Shown here piece after piece: positions 11,396 to 23,570 of a DNA stretch of 64,000 nucleotides. Source of the DNA: Cephalopachus bancanus (Eukaryota > Chordata > Mammalia > Primates > Tarsiidae); contig JAPVLO010000055.1 in the NCBI GenBank assembly GCA_027257055.1, forward strand, positions 7,463,501-7,527,500, read 5' to 3'. How positions within the stretch are numbered: position 1 is the stretch's first letter; each line of letters starts with the position of its first letter. A model generated the notes under the pieces. It was given only the letters and a program-made list of their open reading frames with translations, was not told the origin of the DNA and did not search any database. The position numbers were made by a program, and so were the translations under genes.

Positions 11396-12060
11396 TGATT
11401 TTGGACTTCCACTTCTGGCAAAGATGGAATATCAAGGATCAGATGTACTCTCTTGTACAAAATAAAGATAGATATTATTTATAAAGACACTGCACATTGG
11501 GTGGCAAAGAAGAGTGATGCTTGAGAGGTAAAAAACAACGAGGGGAGCCCTAGGATCACCCAGCTCACTGCCCTGAGAGTTTCAGGGTCATGGTGCAAAG
11601 AAGAGGAACCCAGAAAAAACACAGCATGTTCTCCAAATTGAAGACACAGAATGAGAGTTTAGGAAGATCTTGGCAGTGCAGGTTCTCAGGGATGTGTTTT
11701 TGATAGGAAATAGCTACACAGAATGAGAACCATGAAAGTCTACACAAGGTCTCCTCAAGAAATCAGCTGAGCACTGATCAGCACAGGCATGTGAGGAAAC
11801 TACTTGGGGCAGAGGAAGGAAGCACTAACAGCATGAAGGTAACCATTTCTGGTGCTCATGCACAACCAGGAGCAATACCTGACAGTAGCATAAGCCAGAC
11901 AGGAAACCCTCTAGATTCATGATGCGTTTGGTAAAGTATATAGACGGTCTTGCTTGAATAGTGGGGAATAATTGCTTTTGTCAGGGCATTGCTTTGTTCT
12001 CACGTAACGAATCATGAAGCAAACATGCCCTAAAATTTACATTAAAGAGAAAATGAATCA
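11396..12060 (+). mobile_element. Old L1M/HAL1 5' region
   Basis: 'cttccacttctggcaaagat' and 'gatgtactctcttgtacaaa' match the 5' UTR start of old mammalian L1 elements. The 'gagagtttcagggtcatgg' block continues that region. The coding part is heavily decayed and no ORF1 domain can be read. Confidence 0.55.
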
Positions 12061-12079
12061 ACGTTCTGAAAGAGAAAAA

Positions 12080-12780
12080 CTAAGTCAGTGGACTATACTA
12101 GATTCAAGACTTACTATAAACCCGGAATAATCAAAGCAATGTACTATTGATAAAAGAATGATGCATAACTCAATAGAAAAAAATAGGTAGTTCAGAAAGC
12201 GACCAAAATGCATACAGTTTATTTGTGACAAAGTTGCCAAGAAACTTCAGTGGAAATGGACAGATTTTTTGATAAACAGTGCTGAACAATTGGAAAACAC
12301 TTGAAAACAATAAAAATAAAACAAGCTGTTCCTATGTCTGTATCACTCCATAGATAAAGATGAATTCAAAATAGATTATAGATTTAAATGTAACCCTAAA
12401 GTTATAAAACTTCTTAAAGAAAACATATACTTTTTATTAGACAAATATTTCTTAATAAGATCTGAAAAGAATAATACATTAAAATATAATTAAAAACATT
12501 TGCTTTTTAAAATACACTATTAAGAGGATAAAAAGATCAAAAACTGGGAGAAAATATTTCAAGACATATCTGACAAAGGTCTTGTATCTGTAATATATAA
12601 ATAACCCTCAAAACTCAAAAATAATAAATTTTAAAACCCCAATTAAAAATTTTTCAAATAAATTTGTACAGATAGTTCACCAGTGAAGGTATACTGATGG
12701 CAAATAAGTACATGAAAAGATTCTCAATATCATAAGTCATTAGACAAATGAAAATTAAACATTCAAGGAATGTCATGACA
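12080..12780 (+). mobile_element. Old L1M ORF2 fragment
   Basis: Decayed ORF2 C-terminal coding sequence with no open frame: 'cggaataatcaaagcaatgt', 'agattatagatttaaatgta', 'tgggagaaaatatttcaaga' and 'atctgacaaaggtcttgtat' follow ORF2 order. It probably belongs to the same insertion as the L1M 5' piece just upstream, with the middle lost. Confidence 0.75.
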
Positions 12781-12918
12781 ATTATCATTTTATTTAATGT
12801 ACTTCTCGGTTTCTCTCAATGATTTTTTTTAGCTTATAATGCAGAATTATTAGATTTTTGTTCATTAGTTTGCTGGGTATTTTATGATTTTTGTTAATTT
12901 TATTTTTAATTGTGGCAC

Positions 12919-12928
12919 GTGTGTGTAT

Positions 12929-12974
<46 letters not shown>
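12919..12974 (+). repeat. (GT)n microsatellite
   Basis: Long GT run with a few GTAT interruptions at its left end, next to the 3' end of the minus-strand L1 that follows. Confidence 0.97.
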
Positions 12975-13835
12975 ATATTTTTATTTTAAAGAAGTGAGGT
13001 ACAAGTCAGGATTAGGTACATAAGTAGTCTACATGTCGGTGAAGTTTGGACATCCCACTGGTTCTCATTTCCCTTGGTTTAGGATCAAGCACCCTTAGTG
13101 ATGTTATATGCTCCCTGTCCCCACTCCCCTGGCAGTGTCCCATTACTGCTGATCCCTTTCTTGCGGTTGTGATAAATGTTCAGGACCCACTTATGAGGGA
13201 GAACATGTGGTACTCAGATCTTTGTTTCTGTTATAGATCACTGGGTATGATAGACTCTAAATCTATCCAAGTTGCTGCAAAGTCCATAATTTTGTCCTTC
13301 TTTATAGCTGCATAATATTGCATCATGTATATGTACTATATATATATATTTTTTAATCCAGTCTACTTTTGATGAGCAAAAGAGTTGGTTCCATGTTTTT
13401 GCTATTGTGAATAGTGCTACAATATACCTCTTTGGGTATATTTCCAGAAGAGGAATTGCTGGGTTGTATGGTAGGTTATTGTGTGCAGGTATCTTTTTTG
13501 TAGAATGATTTGAGTTCCTTTTGGTATATTTCCAGAAAAGGAATTGCTGGTTTGTATGGCAGGTCAATTTCTAGCTCTTTAAAAAATTACCACACTGTTT
13601 ACATGCCAATCAAAATGGAGAAGTGTTCCCTGTTCTCCACATCCTCATCAGCATCTGCTGTTTTTTGATTTAATAATGATGACCAGTCTTACTGGAGTTA
13701 GGTGATATCTCAGTGTGGTTTTGATTTGCATTTCTCTGATGGTTAGTGAGGCTGAGCATTTTTTCATATATCTGTAGGTTATTCATATGTCTTCTTTTGA
13801 GGAGTGTCTATTTATGTCTTTTGCCCCCTTTTTTA
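12975..13835 (-). mobile_element. 5'-truncated L1, 3' UTR and ORF2 C-terminus
   Basis: Reading from right to left it covers the ORF2 C-terminus (the minus-strand frame at 13238-13567 has FWKYTK..NHST-like and YNPAIPLLEIYP) and the 3' UTR. The end is marked by 'aagtgaggtacaagtcagga'. It is broken by frameshifts. A segment containing 'gtatatttccagaa..ggaattgctgg' occurs twice, at 13435-13480 and 13521-13566. Confidence 0.85.
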
Positions 13836-14780
13836 AACATATTTTTTATTTTAAAATTGTAGGGTACAGTTAAGAGTTAGATATACAAATATGCATTGTG
13901 CAGGTACCCTTGATGAGGTGTGCCCCCCCGTCTCCAGACAGATATCGACTGCCGTTAATCCCACCTTCCTTCCCCTCCCTGCTCCCCCATAGTTTCCCGC
14001 CACTGTCAATCTTTTTCTTATAGTATTATGATAGTTGTTCAAGGTCCACTTATGAGTGAGAACATGTGATACTCAGATCTTTGTTTCTGTGAGAGATCAC
14101 TCAGTATTATAAACTCCAATTCCATCCAGGTTTCTGTGAAATTCATGATTTTGTTCTTTTTTATGGCTGGCTGCTTGCATTTTTCTTTTAGCTTGCTTGA
14201 GTTCCTTGTAGATCCTGATTGTTAGACCTTTGTCAAATATACAGTTAGCAAATATCTTTTCCCATTCTGTGGATTGTCTCCACACTTTCTCGATGGTTTC
14301 TTTTGTTGTACAAAAGCTTTTTAGTTTGATGAGGTCCCACTTATCTACCTTATCCTATATGGCATATACTTTGGGGGTTATGATCAAGAATTGGTTGCCT
14401 ATACCAATGTGCAGAAGGGTATCTCCTGCATTTCTTTTAAAATTCTTATAGTTTGTGGTTTTACATTTTGGTCTTTGATCCATTTAGAGTTGATTTTTGT
14501 GTATGGTGGTAGGTAGGGTTTCTGGTTCATCCTTCTGAATGAGGTCAGCCAGTTTTTCCAGCACTGTTTGCTGAAAAGGGTCTCCTCTCCCCAGTGGTTG
14601 TTGGTGATGGCTTTGTCAAAGATGAGTTGATTGAGAAATCGTGGTTTTGTTTCCAGAATCTCTATACTGTTCCATTGGTCTATACATCTGTTCTTGTACC
14701 AATGCTAGGCCGTTTTGATTACTGTAGCCTTATAATACACTTTATAATACAGTTAAAAATCTGGAAGTAGAATATATCCC
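13836..14780 (-). mobile_element. Second L1 fragment with internal deletion
   Basis: A new L1 3' end ('aaaattgtagggtacagtta', reverse complement of the 3' UTR end) begins here, so this is a separate copy lying head to tail with the previous one. Around 14165-14175 it jumps from the last ORF2 codons ('ttttatggctg') to a region several hundred bases further inside ORF2 ('agttccttgtagatcctgat'). It ends near 14780 within the RT C-terminal region. No intact frame remains. Confidence 0.85.
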
Positions 14781-15334
14781 AATTCTTTTGCTGAGAATTG
14801 TTTTGGTTTTTGTGTTACAAGGTGGGGTACATCATTTAACCAGTGAAAAACTAACACTGGGGAGTATATACCTATATATATATTTACTATTGCAAATCTA
14901 AATTTTATTTTTCCATTAGAGCTGTTTAAGAGAGACAGGTGAAAACTCATAGATATCCAACCAAAAAATCTTCGTGAGGGATCCACTGGAAGAACCCAGC
15001 AGAGTGGTGGAGGGTAAGAAAACAGCATATTGTAAACAGATAAACTGACTTCAGGATCAGGAGACCTGTGTCTTGGCACTGCCCAGCTTTCATCAGGTCC
15101 TGTGGCCTTGGAGATGCTATTTTCCTTTTCTGATTCCCAGTTTCTTGTTTATCAAAAATTTTGAATAAGCTTTTTTCTAAAAATCTCTTCCCTCTGATAT
15201 TTTATTGTATGAAAAGAAAGTGTTTTATAATTTCCTGTGTAATAAACTTGTATGTGACTTTCATACTAAGATTTATTACTTATTATTTATTATGGAAACT
15301 CTGAATATTGTTTTCCATAAAGGTAGTTAATCTT
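14781..15334. other. Unassigned DNA
   Basis: No gene or repeat that I can name. A 108-codon minus-strand frame (14753-15079) starts in unassigned sequence, runs into the L1 boundary, and has no domain. Confidence 0.4.
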
Positions 15335-15425
15335 GCATCAGTAAATTGGTGCTCAGAAAGATGAAATTAAGGTTAAATGATTGGCCCAAGGCAACAGAAA
15401 AAAATATCAGATATAGACAGAATAC
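15335..15425 (+). repeat. Short MIR remnant
   Basis: 'gctcagaaagatgaaattaa' followed by 'gattggcccaaggcaacaga' resembles the MIR 'gaaactgaggctcagagagg..cccaaggtcacacag' block. It is short and decayed. Confidence 0.5.
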
Positions 15426-15839
15426 CATATACTCCTGTCTTAATTCATTTCTGCTTTGCCTGGGATTGAAATAGAAAATACTAGATCAAGGAATGAGAAG
15501 GTGATGTAGGGCCTGCCAAAGCATCAGCCAATTTGTTACAGTTAAGCAAATTGAAAACATGCAGAAGCCAAATATGTTGTGGTTTCTAAGCCACTGTCAT
15601 CTCTTAGCCATTATCACAGATGGGGATGAGACACTTACTCCGGATTCATGCAACCTCAGAAAAGAAACAAGAGAATCACAAGGTGTCAGCTTTTAGTACA
15701 CATGCTACGAAATCAGAAATTTTGAATTATAGTTTGATGTTTTCTTATGTCATTTGTAAAAAAAAAAAAGACTCCTTTAGATGAATTCTAAGGCTCACAT
15801 ATGTTTTAATGTAGAGTTCAATCTGAGGTGATCCAAGAG
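15426..15839. other. Unassigned DNA
   Basis: Apart from an A-tract near 15758-15770, I see nothing recognisable. Confidence 0.4.
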
Positions 15840-15925
15840 CTCAGTGCTAGTGATTGCTCAGGGTCACACGGATTTTTAGTGGCAGATCATGGATTTTAGT
15901 CCAGATCTGTTCAGACTCTATGCAG
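15840..15925 (+). repeat. Short MIR remnant
   Basis: 'gctcagggtcacacggattt', 'agtggcagatcatggatttt' and 'ccagatctgttcagactcta' fit the MIR 3' half. Confidence 0.5.
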
Positions 15926-16239
15926 CATAGATGTGAAATATCTAGGAATTCTTTAATTATAGGACCATATTACTATATATGTAGTGATCAACTAAAGTTG
16001 AAAATTGTCAAAATACACTTAGACCACAATGACTGTGACCAATTGCTGCCCAACTTTAAATATTCAGTTTCATTCACACAACATTATTGGAGCTATAATT
16101 TACTTAGGTTGCCAGGAACTTCCATTCATGAACAGGACATGCACAAACCTAGTACCAGTGTTCTTAGAAATTCAGTCCTTTTGCTCTCGGATGTTATTGT
16201 CTCATTTTTACAAAACAGTATAGTAGAAAATAAACATGT

Positions 16240-16400
16240 AAAAGAAAAGTCATGGATTTGTAGTCAGACAGCCCTTGGCTTAAAACCCTATATTAGTTGC
16301 CAGTGAGGTGATCTGGAAAAACTGCTTGCCATTCATGGGACTCCTCATTTATAGAACAGAGATAATAGTAGTGATAAGTTAGCACTAGTGCATCTGCCTG
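16240..16400 (-). repeat. MIR SINE remnant
   Basis: Reverse-consensus blocks: 'ggatttgtagtcagacagcc', 'ctcctcatttatagaacaga', 'gataatagtagtgataagtt'. Confidence 0.65.
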
Positions 16401-16439
16401 GTTCAGCAGCAGACTAAATCAGAGATTTTACAAAATGTT

Positions 16440-16915
16440 CTGTATCAGTCACCTTTTTCACAAGAAATCTTCATAACATAAAAACACAAAACCTAGTGGC
16501 CTAACATCATAAACGTTTATTTAGTTCAACAATCTTCTGGTTAGAGATATAGACTGGGCTCAACTGGCTGGTTCTTCTGGTCTGAGCTAGGTTCAACCAC
16601 ATGTTTCATAGTCTTCTGAGTGTCAGTTGATCCAGGATGGCCTCAGTCAGGAAGACTGAGAATCTTTGACTCTGTTCTGTATGTTTCCCTTCTCTGGCAG
16701 GTAAGCACAAGCTAGTTCCGAAAGAGCAAATGTCTTGAGGAACATGATCAGTTCCACTCTGCTCTATTGGCCAGAGTTGGTCATGTGACCATCAAGAGTC
16801 AAAGGAAAAAAGATTTATCTCAAATAACCACAGAGATGAATAGGTGAGAGAATGGCGAAAGGGAGAAGTGACAGATGGAGGCCATTAATGCAATGGATCT
16901 ACCTCCCTTCCTTTT
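16440..16915. repeat. Ancient interspersed repeat, family not named
   Basis: The blocks 'acaaaacctagtggcctaac', 'gactgggctcaactggctgg', 'gatccaggatggcctcagtc' and 'ctctattggccagagttggt' look like a widespread old mammalian repeat (LTR or DNA transposon type). I recognise the pattern but not the family. Confidence 0.45.
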
Positions 16916-18134
16916 TCTCTGTGATTTCTGTGACTTAGTATTGAGAATGCTATTGACTTTAATCATCCACATACAGCAGCCATTTTGATTAGTCTATTAC
17001 CTCGGCTTTCTACAAGTATGCACTCACTTTAGGGAAAGCAAATAGTTTTGATATAACAATTTTAGAATTAAGGCTTTCCAAAATATTGTGTATGGTGAGA
17101 AAGCAGAGAATAAAATGAAAGTACCAGGATTTACTAAGGTTCTATATTGCATATGTTTATGTATTTATTTCAGAAATTCCAAATAGGTTCCTCCCATCTC
17201 CGATGTTTTGGTGACGTCTGATGCTTTTGATAAGCATGATGCCTCAGATAGTGTAGTGATGACAATTACAGATTACCATCCAGCATCACGCTGCTTTGTG
17301 GCTACCTGAGCTTTCTCAGCTTATTACTCTATAGCACATTCCCTGGCCTATTGGCAGCTACCTCTCCTCTGACTGAAGCAGGGTCTTCATACGTCTTTCT
17401 TCATATAGCCCTCTTTAAAAATATACGACATTTTCTTGTCAAATCTAGCAATAAATTCACTTAGATATATATTGGCAAATCTTGTCCCAATTATTTTCTC
17501 ATCTGCCCCCCTTTGGTGATCTCTGCACTTTATTTCCACATCCTATCCTGTTCTATGCCTAGACACACTGTCTTCAGTTTAGCACTTATTGAATGTGAGG
17601 TTTTGCAGCGCATGGGGCACTGATGAAATGAAGTTGGGCCAGAAGAATTTTACAGTCTCCAACATCACACTTTTTCTCTTTCATACCCAGTTCTACTTGC
17701 CCACAAGGTATTGTATATTTCTTCTTGCATTCAGCCTTTAATTAATTCCTACTTTCCTATTAGCCCACTTCTTACTTTAGCTGGAGGACATTTGCCTTGT
17801 AGAACAGTAGAAAAAATAAGAAGAGTTTTTGTGTAATCTTGAATGGCAAAGACTGAACTCATAGTTTATTTCTAGAGTTTTATGTTCACCCTTAGCTAGT
17901 AGGCATTTAGTAAATATCCAGTTAATAAAAAACAAATTCATTTTCATTCCTGCACTGTTGAGAACATATTTCATTAATTAATCTCCTCTTTAATTGTCAT
18001 AATGGTATTTGATATTCTTAGCTATCCTACTGTCCTGGTCATGACTTGACAGACCCACAGTTGAGCATTTAATCTCATCTTTCTACACAAGGACAGCATC
18101 TAATTTAGTGAGATGGAGTTAAGTTCTTTTTTAG
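16916..18134. other. Unassigned DNA
   Basis: No gene visible and no named repeat. Confidence 0.45.
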
Positions 18135-18370
18135 ACAGCTTTATTGAGATACAATTAGCATAGCAGAAAATCCACCCATTCAAATTATATAATTCAATTT
18201 TTTTCTTATATATTTACAGATATCTACATCCATCACCACAGTCAATTTTAAACCATTTTCATCACTGCAGAAAGAAATTCCATGCATATTCTCCCATACA
18301 CTTAGCCCAGACCTAAGCAGTCTCTAATCTATTTTCTGTTTCTATGGATTTCAATTAAGTCTCAAAGACC
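18135..18370 (-). mobile_element. L1M 3' UTR
   Basis: On the plus strand it reads the reverse of a well-known old L1 3' UTR: 'ctttattgagatacaattag', 'catccatcaccacagtcaat', 'aatctattttctgtttctat'. Confidence 0.75.
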
Positions 18371-20340
18371 ACTTATAAGACAAAATAGAATATAAATATC
18401 CTTGAAATTTCTTTGAATTGTCCTTAAAATGTAGTGGAAAGAGAAATATTTATATTTTGAATTCTACAATAATATAACATCTCTCAAATTCAAAATTGAC
18501 AGAATTTTTCCCAGGATCGGAAAAGACAGTTGTTTCTTCAATTGACCATTAAATTAACTAGTTGGCTTGCATATGGGGTGGTGGTCTTAAAAATAAATAT
18601 TGTTATGTTCTAGAAACTCAGCTTGGAAAGATACTCATTCTCTGAGAGACACTGAGTCTAACTGGGAAAGATAAGGTTCAGGTCTCCTACTGTAGACTCC
18701 CCTCAGGGTGTCTCCATGTCAACCAAATGATTGGGTAGGTTGTCACTAAGGTCTCTCCTTTCCTCCCTTCCTCCCTTTGTTCTTTCCTCTCCCATCTTCT
18801 TTTCTTCTCCATTCTCTCCCCAGCATGACAAAAATAGATTATGTTAATTGCATATATAATATGTCTCCATAAAAGTCTATTCATCTGACAGTACTGAACC
18901 CAAGCTAAGCAAGTCAGAGCCCTTCCCCAAAGCTTTCTGAATTAAAGAAAGTGAGGTAAGAGAACCAGTTTTTCTCTGGTGACAGAACTCTGAGATATGA
19001 GTATGGGCATTAACTAAAATCCGTCTTTTCAACCATTGTTTTGAAGTTGTTTTGAGAGACTGAGACTGACCTGCAATGAAAAGTAGGGATGAGGGATGGA
19101 GAAGACGCTGGTGACACGCAAGTCCTCACCTCATGGATTCCTGAGTCTGTGCAGCACATCGCTCTCCCCTCAGTTTCAGTTAAATGAGACTATACATTTC
19201 CTCTCTTTTTCTGTAGTGCACATTGAGTTTCTGAGCCTTGTACACACTCAGAATAATCTTGATGGATTTATTGTAAACATATTCCCTGTAAGCAAATGGA
19301 AAATGATGTTTAAAGATATAATACTATTTTTTTCTTAGGGCCATGGGATTTAATACCAAAATTCAAGATCATGGCTTCAAGGCAAATCCCACTATTTTTC
19401 TATGAAAATGCATCACTTCACCTTAAAAATATTTTATAATATTTTGTAGCGTGGGCTATATATATAAAATGTTTGGTTTTTCATCTCATGGAGGAAGGTT
19501 CCAGGACCATAAAAATCTACATGATCCGTTTTCATATTCAAGAAGCTCACATTTAGCTATTGAAACCACGCATGAGAACAGATAATTTACAGAGCGATAT
19601 GACAAGTGACATGATATTTCATATGATTTACAAGTCTGTAACCTGCCAACTCTTAATATTTTGTCAAAATTTACTTCCTTCTTTTGTATTAGAAAACAAG
19701 TTTGTTTTTATTTTGTTTTCTCTCTCAGGTAGAGATATTGATTTTGAATATATTTTTACAAACTACAGCTCTATCTTACACGCTCACTCTCTTACCAAGG
19801 TTATCTTATTCTCCTACTTCAAAGTACTTCTTGCATCTTTACCAGCTGGGAATCACTGCTTATTAAGAAATACTTTTGCTAGACCTCTGTTTTAATTCTC
19901 CTTCTTTCATACATTAGCTGAATGATCCTGAGGAAGGTATTTCCTCTTTTGTTTCAATTTCTTTGTCAGAAACACTAAAATAATAAAGTCTAACATGCTT
20001 CGAGAGTACAAGATAAGATACCATATGCAACCGACGAGTCAACCTTTGCACATTCCATATCTTCCAGTGTCTCAGAGTTACACCACCTTTAGTGATTAAA
20101 TTATAATAGCTGGGAAGCCTCACCTATTAATAATAAAAATTAAGCCATTTAATAAATTGTTGTCATATTTCTTCTCCTTCTAGACTATGACTTGACTGTC
20201 TTTCTCTAGATAGGCCCCTTAGGTATTTTAGTAGACACAAAGCATGTTGTCAGGCAGACTGCCCTCTTCCATTTCTATGTGAGTAGAAGAAAAATGTATA
20301 GGGATTTGACCTTATCCAGAATGAGACTATGTGTCTCCCC
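18371..20340. other. Unassigned DNA with pyrimidine-rich tract
   Basis: A TCC/TTC-rich tract lies at about 18752-18822. A 111-codon frame (19560-19895) and others show no domain. The 29 bases at 20041-20069 recur at 20985 (see separate entry). Confidence 0.45.
20041..20069 (+). repeat. Source copy of a 29-bp dispersed repeat
   Basis: The 29 bases starting aacctttgcacattccatat recur without mismatch at 20985-21013. This copy has no flanking duplication, so it is the likely donor. Confidence 0.9.
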
Positions 20341-20436
20341 CAACATATACATGTGCACACATGAACACATACAAACATGCACACCCAAATGCACACATGT
20401 ATACCCACATACACATGTATATTTATGTACACACAC
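20341..20436 (+). repeat. Degenerate CA/CAYA-rich microsatellite
   Basis: ACACAT, ACATAC and ACACCC units dominate. The histidine/threonine-rich frame at 20331-20672 is a by-product. Confidence 0.85.
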
Positions 20437-20970
20437 TGCTTCCAATTAACTCTCCCTGCTTATGTTTGCCACAGACACACAATAAACAGAAAAGAGGCTC
20501 TGCTTTAGATGTCAGTTTTTTCTCTCTGTGGTTCTGTCTTAGAGAAGACCTTTCTTATTATCTCCTAGAAGTGGCTATGTGGATAAAGAAAACACTTCTT
20601 CACTTGGAAGCTTCAGAAACTTTTCAGGTCTGTGCTCAAGAAATAGTGCCAGACACAAGGTGCCTTCTCTGATCCTTGGACCATTGATTTCCATTATTCT
20701 TGCTAAAATAGAAACCATCATCACAGGAGAATCCATATTATGATTTTTCTTTTAAAAATATAATTATTTTTTTCTGGAAAATGGATTAGATAAGCTTATA
20801 GAAACATGATAGAAGAATTACTTCTTAGTTGTCCCTCAGTTGAAGTGTGATTGTCTTTCCAAGTAAGCCTGGAATGCTTCAATTGCCAAAAACATTGCAA
20901 ATCTTTATATGCAGCTGGAAATACTCTGTGGCGACATTTTGGGAGCAATCAGTTTACATGTGTTCTAAAA
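20437..20970. other. Unassigned DNA
   Basis: Nothing here could be identified. Confidence 0.4.
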
Positions 20971-21039
20971 AAAAAGGAGTAAGAAACCTTTGCACATTCC
21001 ATATCTTCCAGTGAGGTGAGAGTAAAAAGGAGTAAGAAA
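20971..21039 (+). other. 37-bp templated insertion flanked by 16-bp direct repeats
   Basis: The 16-mer aaaaaggagtaagaaa is present at 20971-20986 and again, identically, at 21024-21039. Between them lie 37 bases, of which the first 27 continue the 29-base match to 20041-20069, about 0.94 kb upstream. The A-rich duplication is of the length and composition made by L1-endonuclease insertions, but the insert has no poly-A tail, so template copying during break repair is the alternative. Confidence 0.8.
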
Positions 21040-22423
21040 GCAGAATTAACATATTTTATTTAATTCATAAACTTGAAAAAGAAGACATCATATACAAAAA
21101 TGGTGATCACTCTAGCAACCAACATGCCCTATGACTCACAGAAAAGCCCAAAAGGAGGGGATGTAAAAGGACCTGCAGAGAGCAGCCCAGGTCTAGGTCT
21201 GGGCATTACTCGTATAAGAACTTAAAAGATAAATTTTCTTAAAGAAGGGACTCATACCTTATATTTAGACTGCAGAAGCAACTCAGATGTCAATGTAATT
21301 TAAGCAAAATACCCTGTTTTATCATAAAACTTGAATAGAAAGCTTGTTAAAGGACTTCTTATAGCATGATTGAACCTTCTTTTCTTCCTTTTGTTTTTCT
21401 ACATATGTGCCTACTACGAATTCCCTCACCCACTTCAAAATGTCCAGTCCAAAAAAAGCAACAGACTAAAAAACATCAAACTTTTATGTAGTATAAGTAT
21501 TCCTGAACACCATCTTTGGTTACTGAAAATCAACGTGGTATAATGGTGGAGATAAAAGAAATGCTTTCAGGGAAGTAATGATATTTGAGCTGAGTATTGA
21601 AAATGCTGTGTAGTCACGGGACTAGAGGATAATAGAAGTTGTCCATAAAGAGAGAAAAAAGTTGTCTAGTGTCAGTAAATGAGAAAACACATGATTTGTT
21701 GGTGTGACTGAAAACAGAGCTGTTGAGGAGATGAGGTAAGACTTGAGACTAGAGAAACAGGCAGGGACTATATAGTAGACTTGTTAGTACCATCCATATC
21801 AAATAAGGTTTTGTGGTTACCAGCAAGAGAAGACAAGTCTGGCAATTTATGGAAAAATTTTTTGAAGAACATGGGGGTAAAGCAAATAATCAAATGGAAA
21901 AGTGAACAACCAAGAACCATGTGACTCCAGGAATCTAGACTGAAGGAATCAATAGAAAATAGACATTTTTCTATACTTGTATCTTTGGCTCAATATCCAA
22001 GTGTCTGTCTGAGAAGACTGGTTAGTTTGACTGTTCTGACTGGTTGGTTTGGGTATCATCCAATTTCTGAACAAAGCACCCTTGTTATTTGAAAACACTT
22101 GCTCCTGACTGCAGAGAAGAACAATACTGTCCCAAATGGAATGTTGCTCCAAGAAGATCCTCAAGTTTGTATCCTGGGGTTCTGGAGGAACAGCACTGAA
22201 AGGGATATTTACACCTATCTACATGTAAAAGATTATTCACATTTAAAATAAGAAAGGCACTAGGCTTTACAGATAATTGCTGTAAAAATTGATTTGATTC
22301 TTCCATCTAATAGATGACCACCTATCACAAGCTATATAGAAGTTTCCTGGAAAAGGTGTGAGGAGATCTTTTGTATGCAGGGCATACTCATTCATTTATT
22401 TACCTTTAGCAAATTTAGATTTA
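21040..22423. other. Unassigned DNA, possible ancient repeat at 21560-21860
   Basis: 'agtaatgatatttgagctga' and 'gaaacaggcagggactatat' recall an old mammalian repeat, too decayed to name. Two minus-strand frames near 21949-22306 have no domain. Confidence 0.4.
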
Positions 22424-22742
22424 CAGATGTTTCTCTACTTACCAATGGGCCAAATTCTGATAAATCCATCATAAGCTGAAAATGTTATGTCAAAAATGCA
22501 TTTCATACAGCTAACCTACTGTATATCAAAGCTTTGCCTAGCCTACCTTAAATGTGCTTGAAACAATTGCTTTAGTCTAACGGGTAAAATAATCTAACAG
22601 AAAGATTATTTTATAATGACGTATGGAGTATCACAAGTAATTTATTGAATACTGTATTGAAAGTAAAAAAACCAGAATGGTTTCACACCATCATGTAGCT
22701 GAAAAATTATAAGTCAAAACATCACAAGTTGCACATTATATG
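22424..22742 (-). mobile_element. Non-autonomous TcMar-Tigger element
   Basis: The termini look like a decayed TIR pair (cagatgtttctctacttacc on the left; a match ending 'agttgcacattatatg' on the right), with TA on both sides (22422-22423 and 22743-22744). Inside are 'gcctagcctaccttaaatgt' and 'tttattgaatactgtattga', typical of a Tigger-derived MITE. It has no transposase. The TA duplication fits Tc1/mariner chemistry. Confidence 0.7.
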
Positions 22743-22744
22743 TA

Positions 22745-23235
22745 CTGGATTTTTTTTAACTTATCCATTTATGAACTTATAAATTATATTTTCCAATATC
22801 ATCTGAATATTTTCACAAAAAGAACAATTATTTTAGAAGATCATGACAGAAAAATAGTAGATTTATAAATATACTTATAAGGTAGTCCCAAGTGAGTCAG
22901 GATTAAAATAGCAGAGCTGAACTTTTGCTCCTGTTGCAAACTCTCCATCAACCATATTACAAAGAAAGCCAGTGAGTTCCAGATACATGCTTTCCAGTAG
23001 GCACTCACATGAAAGCAAACATACTCTGCCCCTTTCAAAGGAAAGATGACATTTTAATGATGAATGCAGAAGTCACTGTTTTTTTTTTTTCTAAATCACT
23101 GCTATTTGGTAAAAACATTATATAAACAGGTGTTCAGAAATATTTCCATCAGTGTGATTTTATTGCCAAAAACAACGTAATTCACCTGTTTAAACAAAAC
23201 AGCAAAGAAAACCCAAAACCTTATTTGTGCATTTA
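22745..23235. other. Unassigned DNA
   Basis: A T-tract lies near 23079-23090; otherwise unrecognised. Confidence 0.4.
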
Positions 23236-23247
23236 AAAAAATAGTGA

Positions 23248-23559
23248 GCCGGGCTCGGTGGCTTACCCTGTAATCCCGTGCCTTTGGGAGGCTGAGGTGA
23301 GTGGATTGCCTGAGCCTGAGGGTTCGAGACCTGCCTGGGCAGCGAGACCTCATCTCTACAATAAATAATAATAATAATAAAATCAGCTGGGTGTGGTAGC
23401 GTGTGCCTGTAATTCCTGCTACTTGGAAGGCTGAGGTGGAAGGATCGCCGGAGCCCAGCACGTCGAGGCTGCGGTGGCTGGGAGCGGCCACTGCACTCCA
23501 GTCTGGGCAACAGAGTGAGACTCCAACTCAAAAAAACAAAAAAACCAAAAAAAAACCCC
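23248..23559 (+). mobile_element. Dimeric Alu, young type
   Basis: Starts gccgggctcggtggcttacc and ends 'gactccaactc' plus an interrupted A-tail. An (ATA)n stretch sits between the arms. The target duplication aaaaatagtga is at 23237-23247 and 23560-23570. Confidence 0.95.
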
Positions 23560-23570
23560 AAAAATAGTGA

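Noticed and set aside
15854..16306. 150-codon open frame
   Set aside because: It runs through two MIR remnants, has no domain I recognise and no supporting start or splice context; a chance frame in AT-rich DNA.
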